A stretch of DNA of 64,000 nucleotides, taken from NCBI GenBank assembly GCA_039819165.1, contig JBCBSM010000001.1:1674001-1738000 (forward strand). The letters are read 5' to 3'. Shown one piece after another: positions 1 through 10,936 of the stretch; position 1 is the stretch's first letter, and every line of letters starts with the position of its first letter. A program made the position numbers and the translations under genes. The stretch comes from Planctomycetota bacterium. Lineage in GTDB: Bacteria > Planctomycetota > Phycisphaerae > Phycisphaerales > UBA1924. Below the pieces are notes generated by a model, which saw only the letters and a list, made by a program, of their open reading frames with translations, was not told the DNA's origin and searched no databases.

Positions 1-1373
1 AGGCCTCGATCGGCGAACTGCTCGCCGCGCTCGAACCGGCGACCACGCCGACGCGGCGGCTCTCGCTCTTCACCGCCGCCGCCGGCCGACAGGACGCCGC
101 CGCCCGGGGCATCGGCGAGCTGGGCGCCATCTGCGAGCGCTACAACGCCAACGAAATCGACCTGGCCGGATTCGCCGACGCCCTCGCGTCCCTGACGAAT
201 CGACGCGGGGACGTCTACCTGGCGTGGCGGCTCTTGGTGCAGGCCCGGCTCGAACTCGAGCAATTCCAGGCGGCCGCGGGCGCCGCCCGCCGCGCGGCGG
301 CGGCGCTGCCCGGCGATCCGAGGCCCGCGGGGCAGGCGGCCCTGCTCTTCTACCAGATCGGCTCCCCGGACGACGCGGTCACGATGGCCCGCCAGTGGAA
401 GGAGCGGGCCAGCGGCGACGCCGACCAGCTCCAGGCCGACATCATCATCGCGGGAAGCAGGCTCACGGCCGGGCAACCCGCCGAGGCGATCGCCCTGCTC
501 GGCCCGCGTCGCGCGACGCTCGAAGCCAGGCCCGACGTCTACACGAGGGGCCTGCTCGTGCTCGCCGAGGCGCACGCGTCCGTCGGAGACATCGCCGTCA
601 CCGACGCCATCATGCGGCCGCTCGCCGAGGGCGAACCGTGGTGGGCCAACCGGCTCGTCTCGATGGCGCCGCTCGCGCTGCCCGCATCGGCCGCCACCCC
701 GGTCGACGCCGACCGCGCTGGGGTCGCGCTGGGCTGGCTCCGCGACTTCGGCCCGGCCGTGGCCGAGGACGCCGCGGGAGCGCTCGTGCTCGCGTCGGCG
801 TGGCTGCAATTCGTCGGCCGCGCCGCGGGTGACGAGCCCGAGGACCGGATCGGGTCGCTGCTGTCCGAGGTCCGCGGGACGAGCCGCGAGTCGTGGCAGC
901 TCAACACGCTGGTTGCCCAGCTGCGAACGGACCAGGGCCGCTACGAAGAAGCCCTGGAGCGATACGAAGCGGCCCTGGGCCTGGCCGACCCGCCACCGCC
1001 CGTGCTGCTCAACAACATCGCCGACCTGCTGAGCGCTCATCTGGGCCAGCACGAGCGGGCCATCGGCTTCGCCCGCCGGGCCGTCGAGGCCATCGGCGAC
1101 CAGTCCGGGCTGCGCCAGCCGCTCTACGACACGCTCGGGGAAGCTTTTTTGCGGAGCGGCCAGGCCGACCGGGCGCTCGAGACCTTCGAGACTGCGCTGG
1201 CCTTCGACTCGGGGGCCCCGGGCCTGCGATTGGGCCGCGCACGAGCGCTCGCCGCCCTGGGTCGAAACGCCGAAGCCGAGGCCGAATTGCGACCGCTCTT
1301 GGGCCGCTCGGACTTGTCCGCGGACGAGCAATCCGCCGCGGGGCGACTCGCCGACGAACTCGGCATGCGCTAG
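1..1373 (+). CDS. TPR-repeat protein, 5' end outside window
   Basis: The frame is open from base 3 at the left edge to a TAG at 1371-1373, so the start lies outside the window. The visible 456 residues are Ala/Leu/Glu-rich helical repeats of tetratricopeptide type; the clearest are in the last third, with patterns such as YEEALERYEAAL and ADRALETFETAL. TPR proteins are protein-protein scaffolds. No catalytic domain is visible in this part, so the full-length function cannot be given. A 200 bp spacer separates it from the next gene. Confidence 0.85.
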   Translation, partial: ASIGELLAALEPATTPTRRLSLFTAAAGRQDAAARGIGELGAICERYNANEIDLAGFADALASLTNRRGDVYLAWRLLVQARLELEQFQAAAGAARRAAAALPGDPRPAGQAALLFYQIGSPDDAVTMARQWKERASGDADQLQADIIIAGSRLTAGQPAEAIALLGPRRATLEARPDVYTRGLLVLAEAHASVGDIAVTDAIMRPLAEGEPWWANRLVSMAPLALPASAATPVDADRAGVALGWLRDFGPAVAEDAAGALVLASAWLQFVGRAAGDEPEDRIGSLLSEVRGTSRESWQLNTLVAQLRTDQGRYEEALERYEAALGLADPPPPVLLNNIADLLSAHLGQHERAIGFARRAVEAIGDQSGLRQPLYDTLGEAFLRSGQADRALETFETALAFDSGAPGLRLGRARALAALGRNAEAEAELRPLLGRSDLSADEQSAAGRLADELGMR

Positions 1374-1446
1374 CCGGGCGGCACGCGGGCGGACGGAAAC
1401 GACAGAGCTAATTTCCGATAAAGTCCGCCCCAAGCGTGAGCTGCGC

Positions 1447-1476
1447 TTGCTCTTTCTCGTTCCTGGGTGATAGTAT
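1447..1476 (+). promoter_or_regulatory. weak promoter candidate upstream of PEP-CTERM gene
   Basis: This is a relatively AT-rich island in the 1374-1573 spacer. A TTGCTC hexamer (1447-1452) lies 18 nt before TAGTAT (1471-1476). It would give a leader of about 90 nt, and the downstream gene has its own GAGGGAG ribosome-binding site. It rests on hexamer resemblance only. Confidence 0.3.
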
Positions 1477-1573
1477 TTTGGGACTGGTAGGGAAGTTGGG
1501 ACCCGACCAGTCCGAAGGGAACGGAGAACCGACCCCGCCTTCTACCGGGGTCCGACGAGAGGGAGTCTGAGAA

Positions 1574-2275
1574 ATGAAGCGTGTTGCATGTGGCGTGCTC
1601 GCCGCATTTGCTGGCGTGGCCTCGGCGGAGATCATCACGCTCGACCTCGGTGCGGGCAGCCGCCACAACCCGCTGCCCGGTGCCACCGGCGCCACTGGTA
1701 CGGGCTTCGCGTCCGAGTACATCCGCGGCGGCGAATTCGTGATCTCGGGCCTGTTCTCGCATGATCCGTTCAGCTCCTTCTGCCTAGAGCTCAACGAGAC
1801 CATTGCCGGCGGCACCAGCTACATCGCGTCGGTCGACACCGCCGCGGTCAAGGGCGGCGTCGGCGGTCCCAGTCCCGATCCGCTGAGCAACGAGACCGCC
1901 GCGCTCTACCGCGAGTTTGCCCGCGGCAACCTGACCGCTGACGACGGCGAGTCGCTCGTCAACTTCCACAACGCCCTCCAGGATGCCTTCTGGTTCCTCG
2001 AGGAGGAACTGGGCGAGGTCGACTTCTCGGCCGCGACCGCTGAAGCCTCGAGCGATGTCTTCGGCGACCTGAGCGATCGTACGCAAGGCCTGATCAACTC
2101 GGTCTGGGGAACCACCGCGCCGGTCGGCGGCGTGCGGGTCCTCAACCTGGTGGACGCCACCGACGGTCGAACCGACCGCCAGAGCGTGCTCGTCCTGATC
2201 CCGCTGCCGGGCGCGGGCGGCCTCGCGCTGGCCGGGCTGCTGGGCGTCGCCGCCATCCGCCGCCGCCTGTTCTGA
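1574..2275 (+). CDS. PEP-CTERM-type exported surface protein
   Basis: 233 residues, starting at ATG 1574 with a GAGGGAG ribosome-binding site about 8 nt upstream. The N-terminus is a Sec signal peptide (KRVACGVLAAFAGVASA). The C-terminus, from about residue 210, is the tripartite sorting signal: a PLPGAG motif, a Leu/Ala/Gly transmembrane stretch and a final RRR cluster. The middle carries FCLE, an ETAALY block and a LQDAFWFLEEE block; these resemble a common class of PEP-CTERM proteins with TAYLY and LQxAIWxLE motifs (recalled family pattern). Such proteins are exported, cut by an exosortase and left on the surface or in exopolysaccharide. An exosortase-like gene lies at 36780-37634. A strong terminator follows. 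Confidence 0.85.
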   Translation: MKRVACGVLAAFAGVASAEIITLDLGAGSRHNPLPGATGATGTGFASEYIRGGEFVISGLFSHDPFSSFCLELNETIAGGTSYIASVDTAAVKGGVGGPSPDPLSNETAALYREFARGNLTADDGESLVNFHNALQDAFWFLEEELGEVDFSAATAEASSDVFGDLSDRTQGLINSVWGTTAPVGGVRVLNLVDATDGRTDRQSVLVLIPLPGAGGLALAGLLGVAAIRRRLF

Positions 2276-2323
2276 GCCCGACGGCCGGCCGAACCTCGGC
2301 ACCGCGATACCCAATGACTCCCT

Positions 2324-2353
2324 GGCCGCGGCACGCACCGCGGCCTTTTCTTT
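2324..2353 (+). terminator. intrinsic terminator after PEP-CTERM gene
   Basis: A perfect 8 bp stem GGCCGCGG (2324-2331) / CCGCGGCC (2338-2345) with a 6 nt loop is followed at once by TTTTCTTT (2346-2353). This is the clearest rho-independent terminator in the window and ends the transcript from the gene at 1574. Confidence 0.9.
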
Positions 2354-2479
2354 GCGCGCCAGCGCGATCGTCGTCGCATCTCGGGGACCGCGCATCGACC
2401 CCCGTGAGGGCTCGCTCGACCCGAGCTATCGAATGCCCGCCCGGGTCGTCTCGATCGCTGCGCATCGCCGGCGTCCCGC

Positions 2480-2490
2480 TAGTGTGACCG
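2480..2490 (+). promoter_or_regulatory. -10 box for leaderless cinA
   Basis: TAGTGT (2480-2485) lies exactly 5 nt before the cinA ATG at 2491, and no Shine-Dalgarno sequence is present. Transcription would start at or next to the A of the ATG. Confidence 0.5.
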
Positions 2491-3822
2491 ATGCCGGATG
2501 CCGCTACAGCCGCCGTGCTCGCCATCGGCGACGAGCTGATCCTGGGCGAGAAGCTCGACACCAACTCGGCCTGGCTCGCCGCCCGCCTCGGCGAGTTGGG
2601 CGCTCGCGTGCTCGAGCACCGGACGCTGCCCGACGACGCGACGGCCATCGCGGGCACCATCGCCGAACTCGCCGCCGAGCACGATGTCGTCGTGTGCGGC
2701 GGCGGGCTGGGCCCCACGCTCGACGACTGCACCCGCGAGGCGATGCGCCAGGCCATCGAGGTGCTCACCGGCGCGCCCGAGACCCTCGTCGAAGATCCCG
2801 ATTCGCTCGAGGCCATCCGCCAGTGGATGCGGGACCGCGGGAGCGATCTGATGGACGCCAACCGCGTGCAGGCGTTGCGACCGACAAAGGCGGATGCGCT
2901 CCACAACGACTTCGGCACCGCGCCCGGGATGCTGGTGGATCTGGAAGTCGCCGCCGGCCGCCGCGTGCTGGCCTCGCTGCCGGGCCCGCCCAGGGAGATG
3001 CAGCCCATGTTCGAGCAGGAGGTTGCGCCGCGGGTGGCGGGCCTCGGCGATGCGCCGCCCGGGCAGCTGCGGGTGGTGCAGGTGTTCGGGCTGGGCGAGT
3101 CGCCGCTGGCGGCGGCCATCGAGCCCCTCATGGTGCGGAGCAACAATCCCGCCGTGGGCACCACGGCTTCGGACGGCCTGGTGACCTGCCGCATCCGATC
3201 GGAGGGCGGCCGCGGGCTCGCCGGGCCCTACGACGCCGCCACTATCGACGAGGCAATGGAGGAGGCCGCGTCACGCATCGAGCGGGCGGCGCCGGGCCAC
3301 GTCGTCGGCCGCCACAACCGCCCGCTCGCCGCCAGCCTGCTCGCCGAGCTCTCTGAGCGCGGCGCCACGCTCGCCACGGCCGAGAGCTGCACGGGCGGCA
3401 TGATCGGCGCCGCGCTCACGGCCATCCCGGGCAGCTCGGCCGCCTACGCCGGGGGCTGGAACACCTACTCCAACGCCATGAAGCGCAGCCAGCTCGGCGT
3501 GCCCGAGGCCATGCTCGATGAGCACGGCGCGGTCAGCGAGGCCGTCGCCCGGGCCATGGCCTCGGGCGCCAGGCGGGCGGCGGAGGCCGACCTCGCGGTC
3601 TCGGTCACGGGCGTCGCCGGCCCCGACGGCGGCACGTCCGAGAAGCCGGTGGGCACCGTCTGGATCGGTGTGGCCCACGGCGACGACGCCACCGAGGCCC
3701 GCCGCTTCCGCTTCGGCGGCGGCCGCGAGGACGTCCGCCGGCGGTCCACGCAGGCGGCGCTGTTCCTGGCCCTGGCCGCGTGCCGGGGCGAGCGACCACC
3801 GACCTTGCTCGGCCAGGCCTAG
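2491..3822 (+). CDS. cinA: CinA family protein: MoaB-like domain plus nicotinamide-nucleotide amidase domain
   Basis: 443 residues with the full two-domain CinA layout. The N-terminal MoaB/MogA-like domain (about 1-170) starts with AIGDELILGEKLDTNS and has GGGLGPTLDD. The C-terminal PncC domain (about 300-435) has ATAESCTGGMI, SVTGVAGPDGG and KPVGTVWIG. In the known family the C-terminal domain hydrolyses nicotinamide mononucleotide to nicotinate mononucleotide (pyridine nucleotide salvage), and the N-terminal domain can have ADP-ribose pyrophosphatase activity. Length is normal for the family (about 410-440). The gene stands alone after a terminator, and the start is supported by the TAGTGT box rather than by a ribosome-binding site. 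Confidence 0.95.
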   Translation: MPDAATAAVLAIGDELILGEKLDTNSAWLAARLGELGARVLEHRTLPDDATAIAGTIAELAAEHDVVVCGGGLGPTLDDCTREAMRQAIEVLTGAPETLVEDPDSLEAIRQWMRDRGSDLMDANRVQALRPTKADALHNDFGTAPGMLVDLEVAAGRRVLASLPGPPREMQPMFEQEVAPRVAGLGDAPPGQLRVVQVFGLGESPLAAAIEPLMVRSNNPAVGTTASDGLVTCRIRSEGGRGLAGPYDAATIDEAMEEAASRIERAAPGHVVGRHNRPLAASLLAELSERGATLATAESCTGGMIGAALTAIPGSSAAYAGGWNTYSNAMKRSQLGVPEAMLDEHGAVSEAVARAMASGARRAAEADLAVSVTGVAGPDGGTSEKPVGTVWIGVAHGDDATEARRFRFGGGREDVRRRSTQAALFLALAACRGERPPTLLGQA

Positions 3823-3967
3823 CCGATCCCCGCGGTTATCGCGCCTCGTGGGCCGTTCCGACGCTCCCGTTCGGGACCGGTTGGCGCCCCGACGAATCGT
3901 GGTCGGACTCCCTGCATTTGGGCCTCCGAACGACCGATGCACTACCAGGCAGCGTGAGGAGGCCGCC

Positions 3968-4324
3968 ATGTCCCGTGAGCCCGCATCGGCTCCGCCGATC
4001 TACAGCCCGCTCGAGAACAACCCGCAGATGCGGGAGATCGTGGTGCTGTTCGTCCGCGAGCTGCCGGAGCACATCGACGCATTGCGGCGAGCCTCGGGCC
4101 CCACGCCCGATCCGGAGACCGCCCAGCGGGTCGCCCACCAGCTGCGGGGTGTCGCCGCCGCGTACGGATTCGAGGAACTCGGCGAGATCGCCGCCGGCGT
4201 CGAGGACCAACTGGTCGCCCGCGAACGGTCCGGCGGAGACGCCGAACCCCTCGCCGGCATCGTGGCGCCGCTCGTGGATTACTGCGCCCGCATCCGCGTG
4301 TCGGATGCATCCGAGGCCGCCTGA
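3968..4324 (+). CDS. HPt (histidine phosphotransfer) domain protein
   Basis: 118 residues. ATG 3968 is preceded by a strong GAGGAGG (3956-3962). The protein is a single helical HPt domain. The motif RVAHQLRGVAAAYGFEEL matches the family pattern AHxLKGxAxxxG, which makes His57 the likely phospho-acceptor. HPt proteins shuttle phosphate between histidine kinases and response regulators in the cytoplasm. The next gene, 25 nt downstream, encodes a response regulator with a diguanylate cyclase domain, so this HPt probably feeds that regulator (inference). No kinase gene is present nearby. Confidence 0.85.
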   Translation: MSREPASAPPIYSPLENNPQMREIVVLFVRELPEHIDALRRASGPTPDPETAQRVAHQLRGVAAAYGFEELGEIAAGVEDQLVARERSGGDAEPLAGIVAPLVDYCARIRVSDASEAA

Positions 4325-4349
4325 TCGTCGTGGGACCCTGGAGAAGCCG

Positions 4350-5330
4350 TTGACCTCCGCCGCCGCACCAACTCCGACCGATCAGGCCCCCACCGATCAA
4401 CCGCCGACGCCCGGCGTGCTCGTTATCGATGACTCGCCGCTCGTCCATCGCCTGCTCAAGGCACGGCTGCGGGACGAATCGATCCGCCTGCTGCACGCCA
4501 CCGACGGCGGCGAGGGCCTGGACCTGCTGGAGCAGGAGGCCGTGGCGGCCGTGCTCCTCGACCTGACCATGCCCGAGCTGGACGGCTTCGAGGTGCTCCG
4601 CCGCATCAGCGAGAACCCCGGCGCGAAGCACGTGCCCATCATCGTGCTGTCGGGCGCCAAGGACTCGCAGGACAAGGTGATGGCCTTCAGCCTGGGCGCG
4701 ATGGACTACATCACCAAGCCCTTCGACATGGCCGAGCTCCGCGCGCGGCTGCGGTCGGCCCTGCGGATCCACCGCCTCGTCACCATGCTCAGCGAGCGGG
4801 CCCACGTCGACAGCCTCACCGGCCTGTGGAACCGCAAGCACTTCGACGAGCGGCTGACCCAGGAGGTGGCCGACAACATGCGGCACGGCCGCCCGCTCTC
4901 GCTGGCCATGCTCGACCTGGACCACTTCAAGTCCATCAACGACAACTACGGCCACCCGGCGGGCGACGCCGCCATCCAGGGCACCGCCGACATCATCGCC
5001 GAAGCCACCCGCACCGGCGACACGCCCTGCCGATACGGCGGCGAGGAGCTGGCGATCATCCTGCCCGAGACCACGTCCGAGCAGGCCGCGGTGCTGTGCG
5101 ACCGCATCCGCGAAGCCGTCGCCGAGAGGGTCTGGCAGGCCCACCCCGATCGCAAGATCACGATCTCCATCGGCGTGTGCGGCTGCGACGCGGCGAGCAC
5201 CGCCTCCCCCGAGGAATGGCTCGAGGCCGCCGACGCGGCGCTGTACCAGTCCAAGGAGGGCGGCCGCAATCGCGTGACCGTCAAGGCGCTGCCCGCCTCC
5301 GACTCGCCCAAGCTGGCCGCGGCCGGCTAG
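4350..5330 (+). CDS. PleD-type response regulator with GGDEF diguanylate cyclase domain
   Basis: 326 residues from a TTG start with GGAG 6 nt upstream; no in-frame ATG fits before the receiver domain. The receiver domain (about 20-140) has the acidic pair D27-D28, phospho-acceptor D71 in LLDLTMPELDG and K123 in ITKPFD. The GGDEF domain (about 150-310) has the active-site variant GGEEL at 230-234. The inhibitory RxxD site (RTGD, 221-224) lies exactly five residues before it, so product feedback by c-di-GMP is expected. It should make cyclic-di-GMP on phosphorylation. It follows the HPt gene and shares a CTAG stop overlap with the convergent gene downstream. Confidence 0.92.
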   Translation: MTSAAAPTPTDQAPTDQPPTPGVLVIDDSPLVHRLLKARLRDESIRLLHATDGGEGLDLLEQEAVAAVLLDLTMPELDGFEVLRRISENPGAKHVPIIVLSGAKDSQDKVMAFSLGAMDYITKPFDMAELRARLRSALRIHRLVTMLSERAHVDSLTGLWNRKHFDERLTQEVADNMRHGRPLSLAMLDLDHFKSINDNYGHPAGDAAIQGTADIIAEATRTGDTPCRYGGEELAIILPETTSEQAAVLCDRIREAVAERVWQAHPDRKITISIGVCGCDAASTASPEEWLEAADAALYQSKEGGRNRVTVKALPASDSPKLAAAG

Positions 5331-5983
5331 AACGGAATCACGACGCCGACGTAGAGCAGCGGCGAATCCCGCGCCGGGTTGCGCGCCTCGCCGTTGATCC
5401 GCGCGTTCGAGATGTGGTGCCACCGCACGCCGGCGATCAGCCGCGTGTCGCCGTACAGCTCCCGCGTCACGCCCACGCCCGCACGGGGCATGAAGTTGAA
5501 GCCTGTGCCCTCGGGCGGTACGGTGTCGGTGGCGAACAGAACGCCGATGCCGATGTCGGCGAAGGCCGTCCACTTCTGGCGGTTGATGAAGTGCCAGCGG
5601 AAGCCCAGCGAGCCGCTGATGCCGCCCGAGTCGGCGCTCTCGAACTCGTTGAAGTACCAGACGCCCAGCTCGAGCAGGTACTCGATGTCGTCGACGATGA
5701 ACTCGTTGAAGCTCGCCGTGAAGCCCGTGTCCAGGGCCTCGCCGTTGGCCGCCACCGACCCGTTGAACACCCAGTTCCGCTGGCCCTCGAGGCCGTAGCG
5801 ACGCGGGCCGGCCGCCTCGGGCAGATCGCCCGCGGCCTCGTCCTGGTCGTGCGCGAACCGCAGCGGCTCGCTCGGATCGGGCTCGCTCGGCCCCAGCTCC
5901 GACAGCTGCGCAGCGGCCTGCGCCGCGACCACCAGGACGCACGCCGCGCAATACAGTCGAACCAGGGGCTTGGCCGGTGGCAT
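5327..5983 (-). CDS. PagL-like acyloxyacyl hydrolase, outer-membrane beta-barrel
   Basis: 218 residues. The start at 5983 is preferred to the in-frame ATG at 5995, because a TATGCT box lies 7 nt before it and the protein then begins directly with its signal peptide (to about residue 26). The rest alternates short amphipathic strands and ends in a C-terminal Phe, as outer-membrane barrels do. WHHISNARI (H190, S192, N193) followed by NP (202-203) matches the PagL pattern HxSN...NPG, where His and Ser are catalytic. The usual acidic partner may be D206 instead of Glu. PagL removes a 3-linked acyl chain from lipid A. The assignment is by motif and fold; the substrate is inferred. Confidence 0.7.
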   Translation of the reverse strand: MPPAKPLVRLYCAACVLVVAAQAAAQLSELGPSEPDPSEPLRFAHDQDEAAGDLPEAAGPRRYGLEGQRNWVFNGSVAANGEALDTGFTASFNEFIVDDIEYLLELGVWYFNEFESADSGGISGSLGFRWHFINRQKWTAFADIGIGVLFATDTVPPEGTGFNFMPRAGVGVTRELYGDTRLIAGVRWHHISNARINGEARNPARDSPLLYVGVVIPF

Positions 5984-5996
5984 GGCTGCAAGCATA
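5984..5996 (-). promoter_or_regulatory. -10 box for leaderless PagL-like gene
   Basis: On the minus strand, TATGCT (plus positions 5991-5996) lies 7 nt before the ATG at 5983. No Shine-Dalgarno sequence is present. Confidence 0.35.
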
Positions 5997-6043
5997 CCCG
6001 GCCGCGGCGGTCGCGCCGGCGGCACTCCCGAGAGGATGAGACC

Positions 6044-6327
6044 ATGGACCGCAGCGGCGGCGACCACGAGGGGCGGTCCCAGGAGCGCCTCACCAGCCTG
6101 GAAGAGGCCGCCATGTTCCAGGACCGGGCCGTCGGCGAACTCCGCGAGGTCGCCGACGAGTTGCTCAAGCGGCTGGTCAGCCTGGAGGGACGGCTGGGCG
6201 GCCTGGAGCGGCGGCTCGGCCACCTCGTCGACGCCGAACCCAATGTCGAGCCCGACGCCGACCCCACCACCGAGCCCCGCGGCGAGCATGGCGCACGCGG
6301 CGACGCCGAAGGCCAAGAATCCGACGC

Positions 6328-6331
<4 letters not shown>
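6044..6331 (+). CDS. slyX: SlyX-like coiled-coil protein
   Basis: 95 residues from ATG 6044, with AGAGG about 9 nt upstream. The core (about 15-65) is one coiled coil: LTSLEEAAMFQDRAVGELRE followed by leucine heptads. The ExxxxxQD block matches SlyX proteins, which are about 70-residue coiled coils of unknown biochemical role. The Asp/Glu/Pro-rich tail (about 66-95) is an extra. The stop overlaps the alaS start (ATGA), so the two are translationally coupled. That linkage is not typical of proteobacterial slyX. Confidence 0.75.
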
Positions 6332-9237
<2,906 letters not shown>

Positions 9238-9253
9238 CGCGGCGGCCTACAAC

Positions 9254-9499
9254 ATGCCCGTGGCCGACCACCAGCGCAGGGGGGGCATCACGTCCATGCG
9301 CACCCGCATGGGCGGCTGGGCGGCGGGCGTCGACTTCGCCGCGATGGTGCTGAGCTTCGTGTTGCTGGGCTGGGGCGCCGATGCCCTATTCGGCACCTCG
9401 CCCATTCTGCTGATCGTCTTCGCGGTAGTCGGGCTGCTGGCGGGCTTCACCGCGTTCCTGCGAACCGCCAGCAGGCTCAATCGGGAGCGTGACCGGTGA
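9254..9499 (+). CDS. AtpZ/AtpI-family small membrane protein
   Basis: 81 residues with two transmembrane helices (about 27-48 and 51-70). The pattern G..FA..VLSFVLLGWGADALFGTSP then VVGLLAGFTAFL matches the AtpZ/AtpI family (PF09527), in which a first helix with a G-x-x-D pattern is followed by FGTSP and a second G-rich helix. Family members are encoded with F-type ATP synthase and have been linked to cation uptake or ring assembly. No ATP synthase genes follow here, so the family call is firm but the partner is unclear. The stop overlaps the next gene's GTG (GTGA). Confidence 0.75.
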   Translation: MPVADHQRRGGITSMRTRMGGWAAGVDFAAMVLSFVLLGWGADALFGTSPILLIVFAVVGLLAGFTAFLRTASRLNRERDR

Positions 9500-10452
9500 G
9501 CGACGCCCCGCCGCAACGTGATGCCGCCGATGGCGGGGGCGAGCCCGTCGTCGCCGCCGTGCTCTCGGGCGAGCTGCGGTGCGCCGCGTGCCGGTACGAC
9601 CTGCGGGGCCTGAGCGTGCTGGAGCGGTGCCCCGAGTGCGGGCTGAAGATCGCCACCTCGATCCTCGCCGTCGTCGACCCCAGGGCGCAGGAGTTCGAGC
9701 CCGTGCGCCGGCCGTCGGCCATCGCCGCCGGGCTGATGGCCTGGGCGGCCGGCGCGTGCCTCGCGGCGCTGGCGGCCTGGGTGCTGCGGCTCGCCGAAGC
9801 ACCGGAGCTGCTGGGTTCGGCGGGCTGGCTCGACCGGCCGAGCCAGCAGCGGATCGCGCTCGTTGGCGCGGGCTGCGTGCTGCTCTCGGGCGTGGGCGCG
9901 CTCGCGCTCGTGCGGCCGACCTCGGGCCTGAAGGCATGGTCGGTCGCGTGCGCCGTGCTGGGCGTGCTGCTGTTCCTGCCGCTCGCGGCGAGCTACTGGT
10001 GGCTGCACGGCGAGCTGGACGCGATGACGACCAGCCCCTATTTCGGCCACGCCCCCGACGCGGGCCGGGCGCTGGCCCGCGGCACCGAGATGCTGCTGAT
10101 CGCCGCGATCGTGCTGCTGCTGCGGCGGCACGCCCGGGCGCTCGCCGTGCGATCCGCGCTGCTCCGCTCGGGCCGCGTCGACCGCCAGACGATGTACGCC
10201 ATCGCCGCGGCGGCGGCCGTGGGCATCGCCGGCGACGCCGTCCGGCTGGGCGGCCGCGAACTGGGCGGCGGCCCGGGCGACGCGCTGGTCATCGCGGGCA
10301 TCTCCATCGTCGCGGTGTCCTCGGCGCTGCTCACGCTGGGCATCGTCGGCGCGACCATCGACTGCCTGCGGATCGCGCGGGCCCTGCTCCGCTCGGGGCG
10401 CCGCCTGGCCAGCTACGTCTCCATGGTCGAGCCGCCGGCGCCCGTGGCATGA
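9496..10452 (+). CDS. zinc-ribbon multi-pass membrane protein of unknown function
   Basis: 318 residues, GTG start inside a GTGA overlap with the preceding gene. The N-terminus has a zinc ribbon of four cysteines, C29-x2-C32 and C45-x2-C48, in the context CRYDLRGLS and RCPECG. This signature recurs on many planctomycete membrane proteins (recalled). Five or six hydrophobic helices follow between about residues 70 and 300. No catalytic motif is visible. It sits in the middle of the slyX-alaS-atpZ-zincin run, but nothing ties it functionally to them. Confidence 0.8.
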   Translation: MSDAPPQRDAADGGGEPVVAAVLSGELRCAACRYDLRGLSVLERCPECGLKIATSILAVVDPRAQEFEPVRRPSAIAAGLMAWAAGACLAALAAWVLRLAEAPELLGSAGWLDRPSQQRIALVGAGCVLLSGVGALALVRPTSGLKAWSVACAVLGVLLFLPLAASYWWLHGELDAMTTSPYFGHAPDAGRALARGTEMLLIAAIVLLLRRHARALAVRSALLRSGRVDRQTMYAIAAAAAVGIAGDAVRLGGRELGGGPGDALVIAGISIVAVSSALLTLGIVGATIDCLRIARALLRSGRRLASYVSMVEPPAPVA

Positions 10453-10862
10453 GCATCGACGCCAGCCACCGCGCCCGGTTCGATGGGCTGCTCGAGCGGG
10501 TCATTGCCGCGCTGCCCGAGCGGGTGGCGGCCGTGCTCGAGGAGGTTCCCGTGCACGTGCTGGACGAGCCCGACGAACGCATCCTGGCGGACCTGGGCGT
10601 GCCCCGCGAGCACTGGGAGGACGAACGCGACAGCCTGTGCGGGCTGCAGACCGGGCACATGCTCACCGAACGCTCGATCGAGGACCCCGCCGACCTGGGC
10701 ACCCAGATCCACCTGTTCCGGCGCGGGATCGCCCAGGTCGCCGGCGGCTGGGAGGCCGACGATGCAACCCTTCGGGCGGAGATCCAGATAACGCTGCTGC
10801 ACGAGCTGGGCCACCATTTCGGCCTGGACGAGGAGGATCTGGACCAACTGGGCTACGCCTGA
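10449..10862 (+). CDS. zincin-like metallopeptidase family protein
   Basis: 137 residues, ATG 10449 in an ATGA overlap with the upstream gene. The C-terminal motif HELGHHFGLDEEDLDQLGY gives the zincin signature HExxHxxG, with H118, E119 and H122 and a downstream acidic ligand. The upstream block (VPVHVLDEPD ... TQIHLFRRGI) fits the small minimal metallopeptidases of the PF06262 family. Members are small soluble putative proteases; their substrates are not known. It is the last gene of the slyX-alaS run. Confidence 0.88.
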   Translation: MSIDASHRARFDGLLERVIAALPERVAAVLEEVPVHVLDEPDERILADLGVPREHWEDERDSLCGLQTGHMLTERSIEDPADLGTQIHLFRRGIAQVAGGWEADDATLRAEIQITLLHELGHHFGLDEEDLDQLGYA

Positions 10863-10936
10863 CCGCCGATGAGCGTGTAGGCTCTCTTGCTGGCCGCCCG
10901 CACCGCCGCGGGCAGGCGCACGAAAGGAAGACCACG

